Source: Batillaria attramentaria
Taxonomy: Eukaryota > Mollusca > Gastropoda > Batillariidae
Direction: 5' to 3'
Assembly: GCA_018292915.2 (NCBI GenBank)
Contig: JACVVK020000018.1
Location: 461,501-525,500 of the forward strand
DNA: 64,000 bases
Of the stretch, positions 53,103 through 64,000 are shown piece after piece (position 1 is the stretch's first letter; each line of letters starts with the position of its first letter). The translations under genes were made by a program, and so were the position numbers. The notes below the pieces were generated by a model. It was not told the origin of the DNA and ran no database searches. It was given only the letters and a program-made list of their open reading frames with translations.

Positions 53103-54485
53103 GTCACAAATAGGTCAGGGGTACACATCTGAAACTGATGACGTAGAGCCCATACACATTCATTCCGTGGTGCCTGATTGATAGCGAACCCAAACAATGC
53201 AGCGTCCTTTAGCTCATCATGACCAATTTCATCAATGATATCTGCAAATAATCAAACCTCTCTTTTGTAAAACAACAGTTTTGTTAGTGAGATACACTTC
53301 TTTTGTCTGCTTTGCCTGCGAAAAACACGACACGTTTTCGATTGTGATGCATGTCTCATCACCTTGCTCCTGTGTGTCATTGTGACACCTGAAGATAAAA
53401 TTAGCGAAAGGTCGACAGAAACAAATCTTCGGGAACGGAATACTGTGCGTGGTGCTGTGCTGAATTTAGTTCTTGAGCAGTAAACTTGGATTTGGACAGG
53501 TAAGTTCCGTTTCTCTCATCAGTTTCCATAGGCATTTAGACTATAGACCGGTACGGCAGTACCCACTTTATTTCAGTGATTTGAATCATTGAAGTCCCAG
53601 TATTAGTACCATTATCATTAACATAATTGATTCATTATAATCACTCCACCCAAGCTTAATCGCCTACCTCATTCCCCTCCCCTTTACTCCCCTCCCTCCA
53701 CTCTGCCATTCCACACCTCAGCAGCCCACTCCTACTCTTCCCCTCCATTGTATACAGTCATGTGCAAGGAGAAGGAGTAAACGTTTAGGATTTTTACTGT
53801 GTCGGTGAAAGTTTGGGTTTGACCCCAAGTTGTGATATGTGGTACCATTTTTTTCCAATTCTGCACCTGCTCATTTTTTTTTTTTTTTAATGGAGGGGGG
53901 GGGGGGGAGGGGGGTTTCAGAGGTCTCACACTTTTCTTGCACAGCAAATAGTCATACACTGCAGTAGGTGGATGGGGGGGGGGGTGCCGCTCCTGCACCA
54001 ACCCACTGACTTTCTTGCTGTGGCGAAAGCAGCCAGAATGTCCCAAAAAGATTCATTTAGTAGCATGGAAACTTTCATCTATATAGCTATACTTTTGTAT
54101 CATTTTGCCTAGATTTTGGGCAAAAGGGCATATTGTGTACCCCATTACCAAACTGGTTACAGGAGCTGCTGAAGCAACGGTCATGGCCCATGCCAGAATT
54201 TGAAATTGATACACACCTACAGGGTACATCAGGTATTGCAAGAAGGTATATCAGCATGCACCATGTTGCTGGGAAAATATCTTGTTGCCAGAACTATACC
54301 ATGCCTGTGACTCACTGGTGGTGTGACCATTTCAGCTTTAACAATAAGACTGTAAGGAGAATTTGAAGAAATGCAAACCAGATTTAAGTCACTTAGGGGT
54401 AAAGTGCTTGAAGTTATGAACATGGATGTGATGTGCAAGCTCTAACAATTACTTACTAAAAAATAAAAATGAAAAAAAAAAAACT

Positions 54486-54557
54486 GTTTGCGCACAAGTG
54501 CTTGTGGAAAAGAAGTTTTTAAAAACCTGTTTGTGCACAAGTGCTTGTGAAAAAAGT
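54486..54557 (+). repeat. Direct repeat pair
   Basis: CTGTTTGNGCACAAGTGCTTGTG occurs twice, about 45 bp apart. Each copy contains the dyad CACAAG/CTTGTG. Confidence 0.6.
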
Positions 54558-55574
54558 TAAAAGACCAGTGATTGAGCTACCTCATCACAAACCAGGCTTG
54601 CTAGATAATGAGACATAGGCAGTGAATGTTCCCAGATCTGCTACTGGCCGTAAGTCCAGGTGATCCTTGTGTTGACACTGGACAGGCCAGTGGTAGGTCA
54701 GTGCAGGTGAATGCACCCGCCACAGCTGACCCCACTGAGGCGCTTCCAGTACATGTGTAGTGTACCTAATAGGCTGAGGGCGGGTTATTGGTGTGTTTGT
54801 AGGAGGGCTCAGAGACGATAGCGAGACTGGGTGAACACGGTGGCTCAGGGGTAACCCAGTAACTGTGCATTTTTTGTTGCCAGTTTGAGAAAAAGGAATT
54901 GTAAAATAGGTGTGAGTTGTCAGACTAAGGAACATGCATACATGTATACAATACAAGACTCATTTCAGTGTATTTTTAGTGAAGAATAGCATGTAACAAA
55001 CAGCTGTTTTTCATGTTTTTGTTTTCTGATTTGGCAAGTGCACATTAAACTTATAGTGCTCACCATTTGTAATGTGAGCGTAACTCCTGACTAACATACA
55101 CGACATGTAAGACTGATAACCATAAAAAATATATATAATATATAAGTGGACACCGGAAGTGCTCTGTCTTTGATTTCCAATTAAACTCCAGTAAAGCATT
55201 CACCTTTATGGGCAGCATATATATATATATATATAATATCAGAGTTATGGTTGTTAAAGTTGTCAGGCTTCTCTAGAATAGTTTCAACAGAGCGTTCTGT
55301 AGGACTTTTCAGCAAGGCTGCATCTGACATCTGTTAAGCCAGGATAGTCTAATTCTCTAGACTTACATGACTCATTTGGTCACACACTTAATTCTGGCTC
55401 TGTCTCGCTCTCTCTCTCTCGTTATGAGAGAGAGAGAGAGCGCTTTACCTTTTTCTGAGGAGATGTAGCAACAGCAAGAATGAGAATTCGTTGTTTACTG
55501 ACTGATGTCCACAGTCCTTTACGGCTGTAAAATAAAGTTTTGTTTTGTTTTGTTTTGTTTTGTTTTGTTTTGTT

Positions 55575-55612
<38 letters not shown>

Positions 55613-55958
55613 GCAGCAGTGTCAAGCAGAACTAAAGAAAGAAAGTGCCTTTGCATCAGTCCGGTCACATACATACTGTGTATGTATTAAGTTCTTTGGA
55701 GATTTTAATTTGTGAATGAATCTCACGGACTTTATGTCCTGGCCTGAAGATGTGTGTCTGTGCATAATTAAGAAGGTCACTTTTGATGCTCATACAACTT
55801 AGGCTGATATGCTGGCCTGCTGCTGTTCGTGTCCCACACAAGTACTTTCAGTAACATTCAAGGCTGTTCTCCAGCACTGACTGAATAGTTGAGCAGTGAT
55901 GATACTGTAAACCATTCTGGACTACTGCTGCTAAACCACTGGCAAAATGGTGGTAAAA

Positions 55959-55961
<3 letters not shown>

Positions 55962-56043
<82 letters not shown>

Positions 56044-56063
56044 GTCTCTGTCTCTCTCTTTCT

Positions 56064-56122
<59 letters not shown>

Positions 56123-56138
56123 TCTCTCTCTCTCTCTT
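55962..56138 (+). repeat. Compound (TC)n-(TCTG)n-(GT)n-(TC)n microsatellite
   Basis: Consecutive dinucleotide and tetranucleotide tracts in intergenic DNA. Confidence 0.97.
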
Positions 56139-56295
56139 GGTACTTGTTCGTAAGTGGTGAAGAATACATTAATGTACCTCTCTCTCTCTCTGTGTCTTTG
56201 CGCCAGTGATCGTCATCCTTGCGAATGAAGTTCAATTTCATTTTCTAAGTGAAGTTTAATGGCTCTAAAGGGAAGAAGTCATTACATACAGTACA

Positions 56296-56361
<66 letters not shown>
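56296..56361 (+). repeat. (GT)n microsatellite
   Basis: About 66 bp of uninterrupted GT. Confidence 0.97.
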
Positions 56362-56362
<1 letters not shown>

Positions 56363-57091
56363 GATGGCATTCAGTGATTCAGCTAGTCCGCTTCTGTTTT
56401 TGTGACCGTGTTTTTGACCGTTGAACCAAGTCGCCTGTATTTTCGTTTCTCAGTCAGCAGTAAATTATTTATGGTTAGCAGTTGATTTCGAGAGATCCGA
56501 TGAACAGGCGTTCCCGTCCACATCAGCGGTACGCCACGGACTAAGCCATGTAGTTGCTACTGGAGACCGATCAACACTCTTTGTGAAAAAGGAACGGGAC
56601 GGTCGACAGGTCTTTGTGGCACTGCGAGTGTCGACTGCTGGCATATATATATATATCGCCCTTTTGTTCCAGGGTTGTCAGCGTCATGTGATTTTTTGAC
56701 CCGGGTGGTTCCGCATGGTTCCACCTGATCGGTAGCGAGGTCACGGGTTTACATGTTCGATTTCCCTACCACAGACTTTGTCCGGTATTTTTTTGTCGAA
56801 CAACTTGTCAACCACAAATTCGATCAGTCTGAACGACCGAGGGCTGGTTCTAAGTCGGAAATGTTGCAGTCATTTACATGACACATTTTGTCATCGTTGA
56901 CGTATTGGCCTCTCTTTGTGCCCAGTCCGTTCATTTAAAGCGGTTTAGGGTGCCAGTTGACGCGTTAGCTGGACCGCAGCCAGTTCTGATCGATGGTGAT
57001 GTATACGTAAGAAGGGCTTAAGTTCTGGACCGCCGATTGCCTTGGCTTATTTTGGCGACTGTACTGCCGAGTTTTTGTCTCAGTAATCAAC

Positions 57092-57124
57092 ATGACGGAC
57101 AAAGTTTACCACATCATCAGGAAG
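57092..57124 (+). CDS. Candidate short alternative first exon (MTDKVYHIIRK)
   Basis: An ATG in a fair context (atcaacATGA) opens an 11-codon frame that runs straight into a good donor (AAG|gtatgc) in phase 0. Phase 0 is what the NIPA exon at 62934 accepts, so this could be an alternative first exon encoding a short, non-glycosylated N-terminus. It could equally start an unrecognised gene or be chance. No transcript evidence is visible. Confidence 0.3.
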
Positions 57125-59593
57125 GTATGCACTGGAAAACGTAGCCGTTGTGATTTTTTGTCTTTGAGGTTTTTTTTTGGTTGTTGTTGTTGTTGTTGTT
57201 TTGTTTTGTTGTTTTTGGTTCTGGTTGCATTACCTCGCTTGCTTAGTGATTCTCTTGATTATAGTTGACTTTTCGGAGCGTGACCGTATACAAGGATTTC
57301 TTTCTTATTTCTTTCTTTCAGAATGTTAACCAGCAGCTCCAAGTATATTACATGTGTGTTTCAAAAGCTTGTGATCTACATGTGCTGCCAGTGAGCGTGT
57401 CCCCACCTAAGCTTTGCAAGATGTAATGGGCCTTTGTTCAGTGCTGCTGTTAACTGTCAGTCTTTTTGTGGTGATATTGATTTTGGTGCTGTTGTGTTTG
57501 TAGTGTTTCCCTTCATTTGTTATGGAGTGGAAAGAAGATTAGCACCTTCTTTCTTCGTCAATGATGGTGGTAGCGTTGTTGTTGTTTTTGTTGTTGTTAA
57601 AGTTTTCCCGTTTTTATGGTCGGAAGTTTCGTGAAAAGAAGGTTCACATTTTTTGCTTTTGATGTCTTGCTGTACTGAACATGTTTTGGATAAACCGAGT
57701 GTTTTCTTGGCCCTCTCAGTCTTATGCTTGCAAACTGCTGTGGGAAATTCAGTGCGCTTCCAGCGTGTAGCTGTTTTATTGGGACCTTTGTGTCCCTAGT
57801 CACATGACTGACACTGACGGGGTTTCCAGAGTGCACATGCCCTAAGCTCATACACACAGCGGGCCACTGCGGCCGGTCACCTCGATCACCACAGCGTCCA
57901 GCAAATCGATGGACACCTTCAATTATTCACCCATACCATACCTCAGTAATCGACACAGCTGGCAGACACGTACTCCTGTTTAACAATGAGGAAACGGGAC
58001 GTTTGGGATTTCATCGTCTGTGAATCATTTGTGTTATACTTTTGGGCTCGTCTCCCGCTGAGGATGACTGGTGATTACTAAGGAATAATTACGTGTTGAC
58101 CGCTTTCGGGTGTTGCTGTTTTTTTGTTGTTTTTTTAATGTGATAGTCGTTTTCAAGGATTTATAAGGGAAAATCTGTGGGAGACAAATGCAAGATCACG
58201 GCGGGCACAAAGCAGTTGCCAGTGGCCGGTCGGACACAAACTCAGTGGTGGAGATTTTGTGCTAAGTTCCGTTTATTCCACAGAGAGATGACGCATGATT
58301 TAAAACAAGAGCAGGTGTAAACATGCCGAGTTGCAAACAAGCAGATGATGACATCTCCCGATGGAACTGCTTTGGTGTTTGGTAGTTTGTGTCAGGGATC
58401 CCCCAAACCTTTACTGTGTGGGGACGTTACGTAGGTGTTGTAACAGTGTGCGTGTCATGCTAGGCGACACACGTCAGGCGGAAAGCTTTTAAGCGTGTTC
58501 CACTTGTGTTGGGCAAACAGAGCAAATATGTCTCATTAGCAAACCCCAGCGCGGGGGCAAAGGTACAAGAATGATCGACACTTTTGTCCTGGACTTTTGT
58601 TGAAGGTAGGCTGAAAATAGTGTGTCGCTGTTATACAATGTTTACAAACACCACTTAGAGTTTGAACGTGTGCGCTACGAAAGCATAATGCAAATAGGAC
58701 GTGAACAGTGGAGGCAGGCAGATAAAGACTTCAGAATGTCAGTCTAGGTCAGAGCTGTTGAGGAGCTGTTGACAGTCGCAAAACAGGGAAGCAGCCGTAG
58801 ATAAAACGGGCCTGAAATATCCGGACAAGGGCTTGTGTAGAACAGTGTCTTTCTCTCTTGTCGGTAACACAGGTATGCTTTTCTGATTAGCTTGTCTCGT
58901 GCTGTGGGGTGCGCGCGGATTTTTTTGTGTGTGTGTCATTGCTAATGACATGCACGTTCGGACAGTTATGCGGAATTTGGCGGATAAGGGCACGCTGAAG
59001 TTATCTTTTCAAGGTTGGAGTTTCACAAAACAGAGTTGTAGCTACTCTGTATGAAAGAACGAGGTAGGAAGTGTTACGCCGTTTTCTCTAAGCACTTTTG
59101 GTGTTTTGAACTTCAGCGTGTAATATGTTGTCAAAGCCAGCCCGATGGCGCAACTCAGTTTTTTGGCGGCAGCAGTTCAAAAAGGCGGATGGCTGACTTG
59201 GAAGCAGTCATTCATTTGACTAGTTTCCGGCAGCTTGTGTGGAAGAAATAGTCGACACAGCCATGGTTCATTTTCAGCATCTTTGACAAACGCCTTTATG
59301 TACAAGACGACACATCCACACAAAACAACTGCCCACCGCCTCAAGCCCGAGCCGAAAGTGGAGTCCCAAGTTTGTAAGCGCGAAGCGGTGCCAGAGATTG
59401 GCTTTCCGGTATCGAAGACAGTGGCCAGTGGTTAGTAGTGCTGTGTCGACGCCTGGACAAATTGGTCCTGTCATCAGAAAGGCACTTTGTCGCCGGCAGA
59501 CGCTACCGCGTTGAGGAGTTTGTCTGCAGGCGAGACTGCGTGACATTCTGGAGGCTGGAAACTGTGTGGTGATGGTAAAATAGCCTGGACTCA
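57125..59593. other. Stretch upstream of NIPA without recognised gene
   Basis: Has (GTT)n near 57180-57200 and otherwise unique-looking sequence. It could contain 5' UTR exons or introns of NIPA; nothing specific is recognised. Confidence 0.4.
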
Positions 59594-60060
59594 GGACAAC
59601 TTGACATCCACCCAGCTTGTGCTCGTCGACAGAAGTCACAAACGTGGGTACAATACTACATGGAGACAGTACCAATCCAGTCCAGTCTGTATGTCACGTG
59701 TGTTTGAACTCTGGAGGACTCTTTTGATATCCACCCATCTTGTGGTCGTCGACTGAAGTCACGGACGTGGATACAATACTACAGGAGACAGTACCAATCC
59801 AGTCCAGTGTGTGTGTGTCATGTGTTTTTGAACGCTATAGGACTGAGACCCTTTTGACATCCACCCATCTTGTGATCGTCGACGGACTGAAGTCACACAC
59901 GTGGATGTATGCTGCCTGGAGACAACACTTGTCCGATCCACAATGTTTTTCATGTGTGTTTGAACGCTGGAGGATCGTTAGACATCCAGCCAGCTTGTGC
60001 TCGTCGTCTCAGTGAAGTCACACACATGAATACAGTACTATATATAGTATCGTGAGTGGA
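59594..60060 (+). repeat. Degenerate tandem repeat of about 128 bp, four units
   Basis: Each unit has GACATCCACCC, CTTGTG.TCGTCGAC, GAAGTCAC.NACGTGG and TGTGTTTGAACNCTGGAGGA. Units start near 59594, 59724, 59852 and 59979. The array lies about 350 bp upstream of the NIPA ATG. Confidence 0.8.
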
Positions 60061-60198
60061 TTGGGAAATGACAGTCGAAATTCCCAGTGAGTGTGCCCAC
60101 GCACTGCAAACAGTCTCAGGACTGGACAAAGCGGTACCTGCGCAGGCCGGGTACAAAGCTGACAGCCCAGTCACCCGTGTAAGAGACCGGGGTTACTC

Positions 60199-60420
60199 AT
60201 GAAGTGGACCGGCGTGTGGCAAGTTCTTTGGTTAGTGGAAGCACAGGCTGAGAAGACCAGGTCACAAGCCGAGCTTAACAAAATCGGCCGACCCGACGGA
60301 CCAAGCATTTTGCTATTTGTGTGCGGCGTCGGTAGTGATTCGGCTTTACTGAAGTCGGTCGTGGACGAGAATTACGTATTCATTCTTGGTTGGAATAATA
60401 ACCCTTCGAAATGGCTTTAA
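60199..60420 (+). promoter_or_regulatory. Possible overlapping upstream ORF before NIPA start
   Basis: A 73-codon frame starts at 60199 and ends at 60420, overlapping the NIPA ATG (60411) in another frame. If this DNA is 5' UTR in the mature transcript, the uORF would limit initiation at the main ATG. Transcription of the stretch is assumed, not shown. Confidence 0.3.
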
Positions 60421-60953
60421 CTTCTACTCCTGCTTCTGCTTCTACCCTGGCAGCGATTATTGTGTCCGTGTCGAATGCGACTACAGTGCCTTCCATAGTG
60501 GTGACATATGACCCAGAGGTAAGCGTGAAAGTCAGTGCTCTGTCAGTGGGTGCGCGGTGTTCTTTTTTTGTAATCAGTCTGCTGCCATTAATACCAGGCA
60601 CGTGTATACCACTAACCGTATAGCCTCTGAAACTGGCTTCTTATATTTCTTCTGTAAGTAAACTTATACAGATACTTTTCAGTGTCAGTGTAGCTATTCC
60701 GGTTCTTTACTTCTTGCGCATTACGACTAGTTTCTTTACGGGTAGGTAGTTCTTTCCGAACAGAGGACATTTTTTTTTTTTTTTTAAATCTGTAGTCGTT
60801 TTCCGCCCCCCCCCCCCTTTTTTTTTTTTTTGTCTTTCTGTCTCTGTTTTCTCTGTACTTTGGAAGGTTGGCTATCATTACGTCTTTATGCTCGTGTAAG
60901 CTTGAAAGCTGCTTTACTCCCAACTAACTGCTTTATTTGCCCGTTACTGATGG

Positions 60954-61007
<54 letters not shown>

Positions 61008-61514
61008 ACACACACAACACAACACAACACAACTGACACAACACAACACAACACCGGCGACACACACGCGGTGTCAGTCACACTGAGGAAACACTAACAG
61101 GTGCGCAAGAAACGCTAGTACAGTGTAATAACTGAGTCCAGACTTGGGGGTTAAAAACGCACCCGCCAGACTTGCACTTGTTTTAAGTAATACGTGTGAC
61201 ACAGGGTAAACAGTGGACCATGACTCACCGACATGGACAATCCGGCCTCCGTTCATAGTCTTAGCCGGGAAAGTAGCACGTGAACTTGACGTAACACGCT
61301 ACGTTACGCTATTACTTGGTCTACTACGGGTGGGTTGGTCAGTGTTTGGGAGTGTAACGTCCTTTTCCACCACATAAGGGTGATATCAAAGACGGGGCAA
61401 CGAGAAGAAGGCCAGCACAAATATATGGCCCCAGCCGGGATTCGAATAAAGTTACGACCCGAGCATTGGGAGCCCAACGCTCTACCATTCGGCCACGGAG
61501 ACGTACTCAAGAGG

Positions 61515-61553
<39 letters not shown>

Positions 61554-63534
61554 GGGGAGGGTGGCCTGGGGTACATGTTAACTGTGAGTGGGCTACCCAC
61601 ACCTGTACTGCAGCGTGATTAGGAACGAACCCTCCGTGGGAGGGAGGGAGAGAGGGAACAGGCGGATAGTGTTGATCGCACAAATCGGTTACCACCTGTG
61701 GATTATTTGTACACCGTGCACGCTTACTTTTCTCACCAACAGGTGGTTCAGTTAAGTTTAACAAGCAGACGGATCGTGATCAATCAGCATTGAACGGAGT
61801 TTTCAATTTTGGTATTGCCATAAACTTCAACAGTAATGTGCAGTCAGTCAGATTGGTGGCACAAGTACCGAGTTGCTAACCGAAGTAGATGCACGGGGAG
61901 GGCTATAATGGGCAGTCCTGATTCTACCCGATAATTATGCGTGGCCGAATAATGAACCCCGCACTACCTGCACACAAACAGACTGACATTTCTGACCTTT
62001 CAACCCCACGACCCTACCGGGGCATAGGGATAGACTGTCATATACCGTAAACAATAGGCAGGCCATTAGTACGCCCCAATGGTATTGTTACAATTGGTGA
62101 CGCTAATCTGGCAGTCTTGCAGTTTTTTTTTTTTGTTTTTTTTTTAGTTTTTTTTGGGGGGGGGGCATTTTGTAGAATTGCCAATTGGTGTGGATGTGTG
62201 CGCCTCTAAGTTGTATGAAAACATGTATGCTTAGGTTTCTTCTTCTTTATTATTGTTGTTGTTGTTGTTGTTTGTTGTTGTTTTTCTCTTTTTCAAAATT
62301 TCAAGTAACATTTTCAAATCCAGTACATACATAATTATCCGATCGTATTTGTTATTAGATTATGGTTGACATGTGTGTTCTTGTGTGACTTTAATATCGA
62401 CTGCATTTCTTTTCTGTTCCTTTTTATTTGCTCTGTGTCAGGTGAAAGATTTGAACCATGTGCGGTCTGTGCCAGAAATGATGGGGATTATTTAGTAAGG
62501 TGTTGAACTGTGCCAAGTTTTGCTTAGTTCCGTGTGTGTACTTGACAGTTTTTTTTTTTTTAACCGACTGGGTACCAGACGGCCAGTATTTTCACCATGA
62601 TGCACATGTACTGATTATCATTATGCCTAGCTCTTACCGACCCACTTCCACCACACTCCCGTCTCATCAATTCTCTCTCTCTCTCTCTCTCTCTCTGGGT
62701 CAGAGGTTGACTTGCTACCCTAATTCATCCTTGAATTTAATCGCTGGTTGTGGTCATCCTTGAATATTATACCCTTTCCAAGTACAAACTTGCATCACAT
62801 GATAGTGCGGTACGGGTGTGTAAATTATCTGTGTTCTCTGCAGTGTTTGGTTGTGTGAATGACAGTGTGTGTGATTATTATACACCGTATGTTTTTCTTT
62901 TTGTAATGGATGATATCTGTAATTTGTCAACAGGTGCCTTGCAACACTTCAGCCTGCAATGTTACTGTCAACACCACATCACTAGCAGACAGCAACAATA
63001 CAGGTGTGACGGAGCGTGAGCCCACGCCGCAAGAGATGGAGGATTTCTACATCGGCCTCTTTCTGGCCATCAGCTCCAGCATCTTCATCGGCACCAGTTT
63101 CATTTTCAAGAAACTCGGCCTGCTCCGTCTGGCCAGGAACTCCAGTACAAGAGCAGGTCAGATGATGATGATGATAATGATTGGCAAATTGTAGCATTTA
63201 GTAGCGAAACTTCCATGGTGGAAAGGTGGATGGGTGTTTGGGAGTTCAACGTCCTTTTTTCCACCACATATGGGTGATATCAAAGACAGGGCAACGAAAA
63301 AAAAGGCCAGCATAAATATTTGCCCCCATTGGATTCGAACTCACGACCCGAGCAATGAAAGTCTAACGCTCTACCGTTCGGCTATCCCCGCACCCCCGAT
63401 GTGGTGGAAAGGAAAAGATTATGCTAGTGAGTTCTGTTTGTGTGCAGGTTACAGTACATACAATTTTTTTCTTTCAGGTCAAGGTGGCTATGGTTACCTT
63501 AGAGAATGGATGTGGTGGGCAGGCATGATACTCA
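60411..63534 (+). CDS. NIPA-family magnesium transporter, N-terminal part (continues right)
   Basis: NIPA/NIPAL proteins are multi-pass Mg2+ transporters of plasma membrane and endosomes. Exons in window: 60411-60518, 62934-63156, 63478-63534 (ends phase 1); the rest lies beyond the right edge. The N-terminus of about 70 residues ([20 protein letters not shown] onward) is Ser/Thr-rich with five N-glycosylation sequons (NAT, NTS, NVT, NTT, NNT), suggesting a lumenal or extracellular arm. TM1 and the signature follow: [20 protein letters not shown], then [10 protein letters not shown], then [19 protein letters not shown]. The motif spacing is closest to NIPA2 and NIPAL1/4 among human members; the exact orthologue cannot be set from this fragment. 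Intron 2 carries a SINE. Confidence 0.9.
60957..61031 (+). repeat. Compound (TC)n-(CA)n-(ACACA)n tract
   Basis: CT repeat followed by CA repeat and AACAC-type units in NIPA intron 1. Confidence 0.93.
61328..61497 (-). mobile_element. tRNA-derived SINE, family 1, diverged copy
   Basis: Same body and head as the copy at 6198, with substitutions and small insertions in the head. No clear target duplication was seen. It lies in NIPA intron 1. Confidence 0.7.
61515..61550 (+). repeat. (GT)n microsatellite
   Basis: GT repeat shortly after SINE family 1 at 61328. Confidence 0.95.
63227..63401 (-). mobile_element. tRNA-derived SINE, family 1, in NIPA intron 2
   Basis: Reverse copy with the family body and head. 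It is flanked by TGGTGGAAAGG (63216-63226 and 63402-63412). Confidence 0.8.
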
Positions 63535-63635
63535 GTAAGTTGCTTTCATTTTTTACCGTTTTTGTACTTTCCATGTAGTGACTAATGCCCGTGATAAACA
63601 GATCGTTTCAGAACAATCTGGAAAGTTTTGATGCA

Positions 63636-64000
63636 GCCGTTTTCCTTTTCTTTTTCATTTCTTCAAAAGTTTTTTAAAAGTATACTTTGAGTGTTCTACA
63701 TAAAGATCGGAAATATAGCCGTTTTCCTTTTCTTTTCATTTCTTCAAAAGTTTTTTAAAAGTATACTTTGAGTGTTCTACATAAAGATCGGAAATATAGC
63801 CGTTTTCCTTTTCTTTTTCATTTCTTCAAAAGTTTTTTAAAGTATACTTTGAGTGTTCTACATAAAGATCGGAAATATAGCCGTTTTCCTTTTCTTTTTC
63901 ATTTCTTCAAAAGTTTTTTAAAAGTAATTTGAGTGTTCTACATAAAGATCGGAAATATAGCCGTTTTCCTTTTCTTTTTCATTTCTTCAAAAGTTTTTTA
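63636..64000 (+). repeat. 80-82-bp tandem repeat running off the right edge
   Basis: Units beginning GCCGTTTTCCTTTTCTTTTT start at 63636, 63718, 63799, 63880 and 63960. They vary only by small indels. They lie in NIPA intron 3. Confidence 0.95.

Larger units (their letters stand above)
53112..57091. other. Intergenic stretch between GEMIN8 and NIPA
   Basis: No conserved coding frame. It contains microsatellites (55394-55441, 55538-55609, 55962-56138, 56296-56361), a direct repeat near 54490, and C-rich then G-rich low-complexity DNA at 53650-53990. Confidence 0.5.

Noticed and set aside
54585..54956. 123-codon minus-strand frame
   Set aside because: No conserved domain, no splice context, composition unlike the real exons.
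55858..56241. Frames of 106-127 codons on both strands
   Set aside because: Simple-sequence translation (Ser-Leu, Cys-Val, Arg-Glu repeats).
59274..59675. 133-codon minus-strand frame
   Set aside because: Extends into the degenerate 128-bp repeat and has no family resemblance.

Overview
The window looks like nuclear DNA of a lophotrochozoan animal, most likely a gastropod mollusc. The organism call is an inference from intron-rich genes with GT-AG splice sites, abundant (CA)n/(GT)n microsatellites, several tRNA-derived SINE families and many small cut-and-paste transposons. I see no bacterial, viral, operon or CRISPR-like organisation.

Seven protein-coding genes can be traced exon by exon, and the splice phases agree at every junction except one gap in TMEM131. 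Left to right they are: TMEM131 (minus, 207-19351, 3' part off the left edge); ELMOD2-like (plus, about 20060-24498); DELE1 (plus, 27681-34289); RFC3 (minus, 36257-40551); a three-Ig-domain lachesin/IgLON-like adhesion protein (plus, 40860-46753); GEMIN8 (minus, 49156-52034); and a NIPA-family magnesium transporter (plus, 60411-63534, running off the right edge).

Two gene pairs are head-to-head. TMEM131/ELMOD2 share a gap near 19.4 kb, and RFC3/IgSF have start codons only 308 bp apart, with NRF1-like and ETS-like motifs between them. DELE1/RFC3 and IgSF/GEMIN8 are tail-to-tail; the second pair has opposing AATAAA signals about 30 bp apart. The genes do not form one pathway. Their known roles are collagen secretion (TMEM131), ARL2/ARF GTPase activation (ELMOD2), mitochondrial stress relay (DELE1), clamp loading (RFC3), cell adhesion (IgSF), snRNP assembly (GEMIN8) and Mg2+ transport (NIPA).

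Introns and intergenic DNA hold most of the unusual structure: three 195-bp terminal-inverted-repeat elements with 6-bp target duplications; a 404-bp Mutator-like foldback with a 9-bp duplication; two near-perfect palindromes ending in TTAA; pogo/Tigger-like elements flanked by TA; a decayed zinc-finger transposon piece inside RFC3; three SINE families, several copies with clear target-site duplications; a LINE 3' fragment; several tandem arrays; and an 81-nt poly(G) run. A tandem duplication that copies a splice acceptor inside DELE1 is the most gene-relevant oddity. I found no convincing new multi-gene system.
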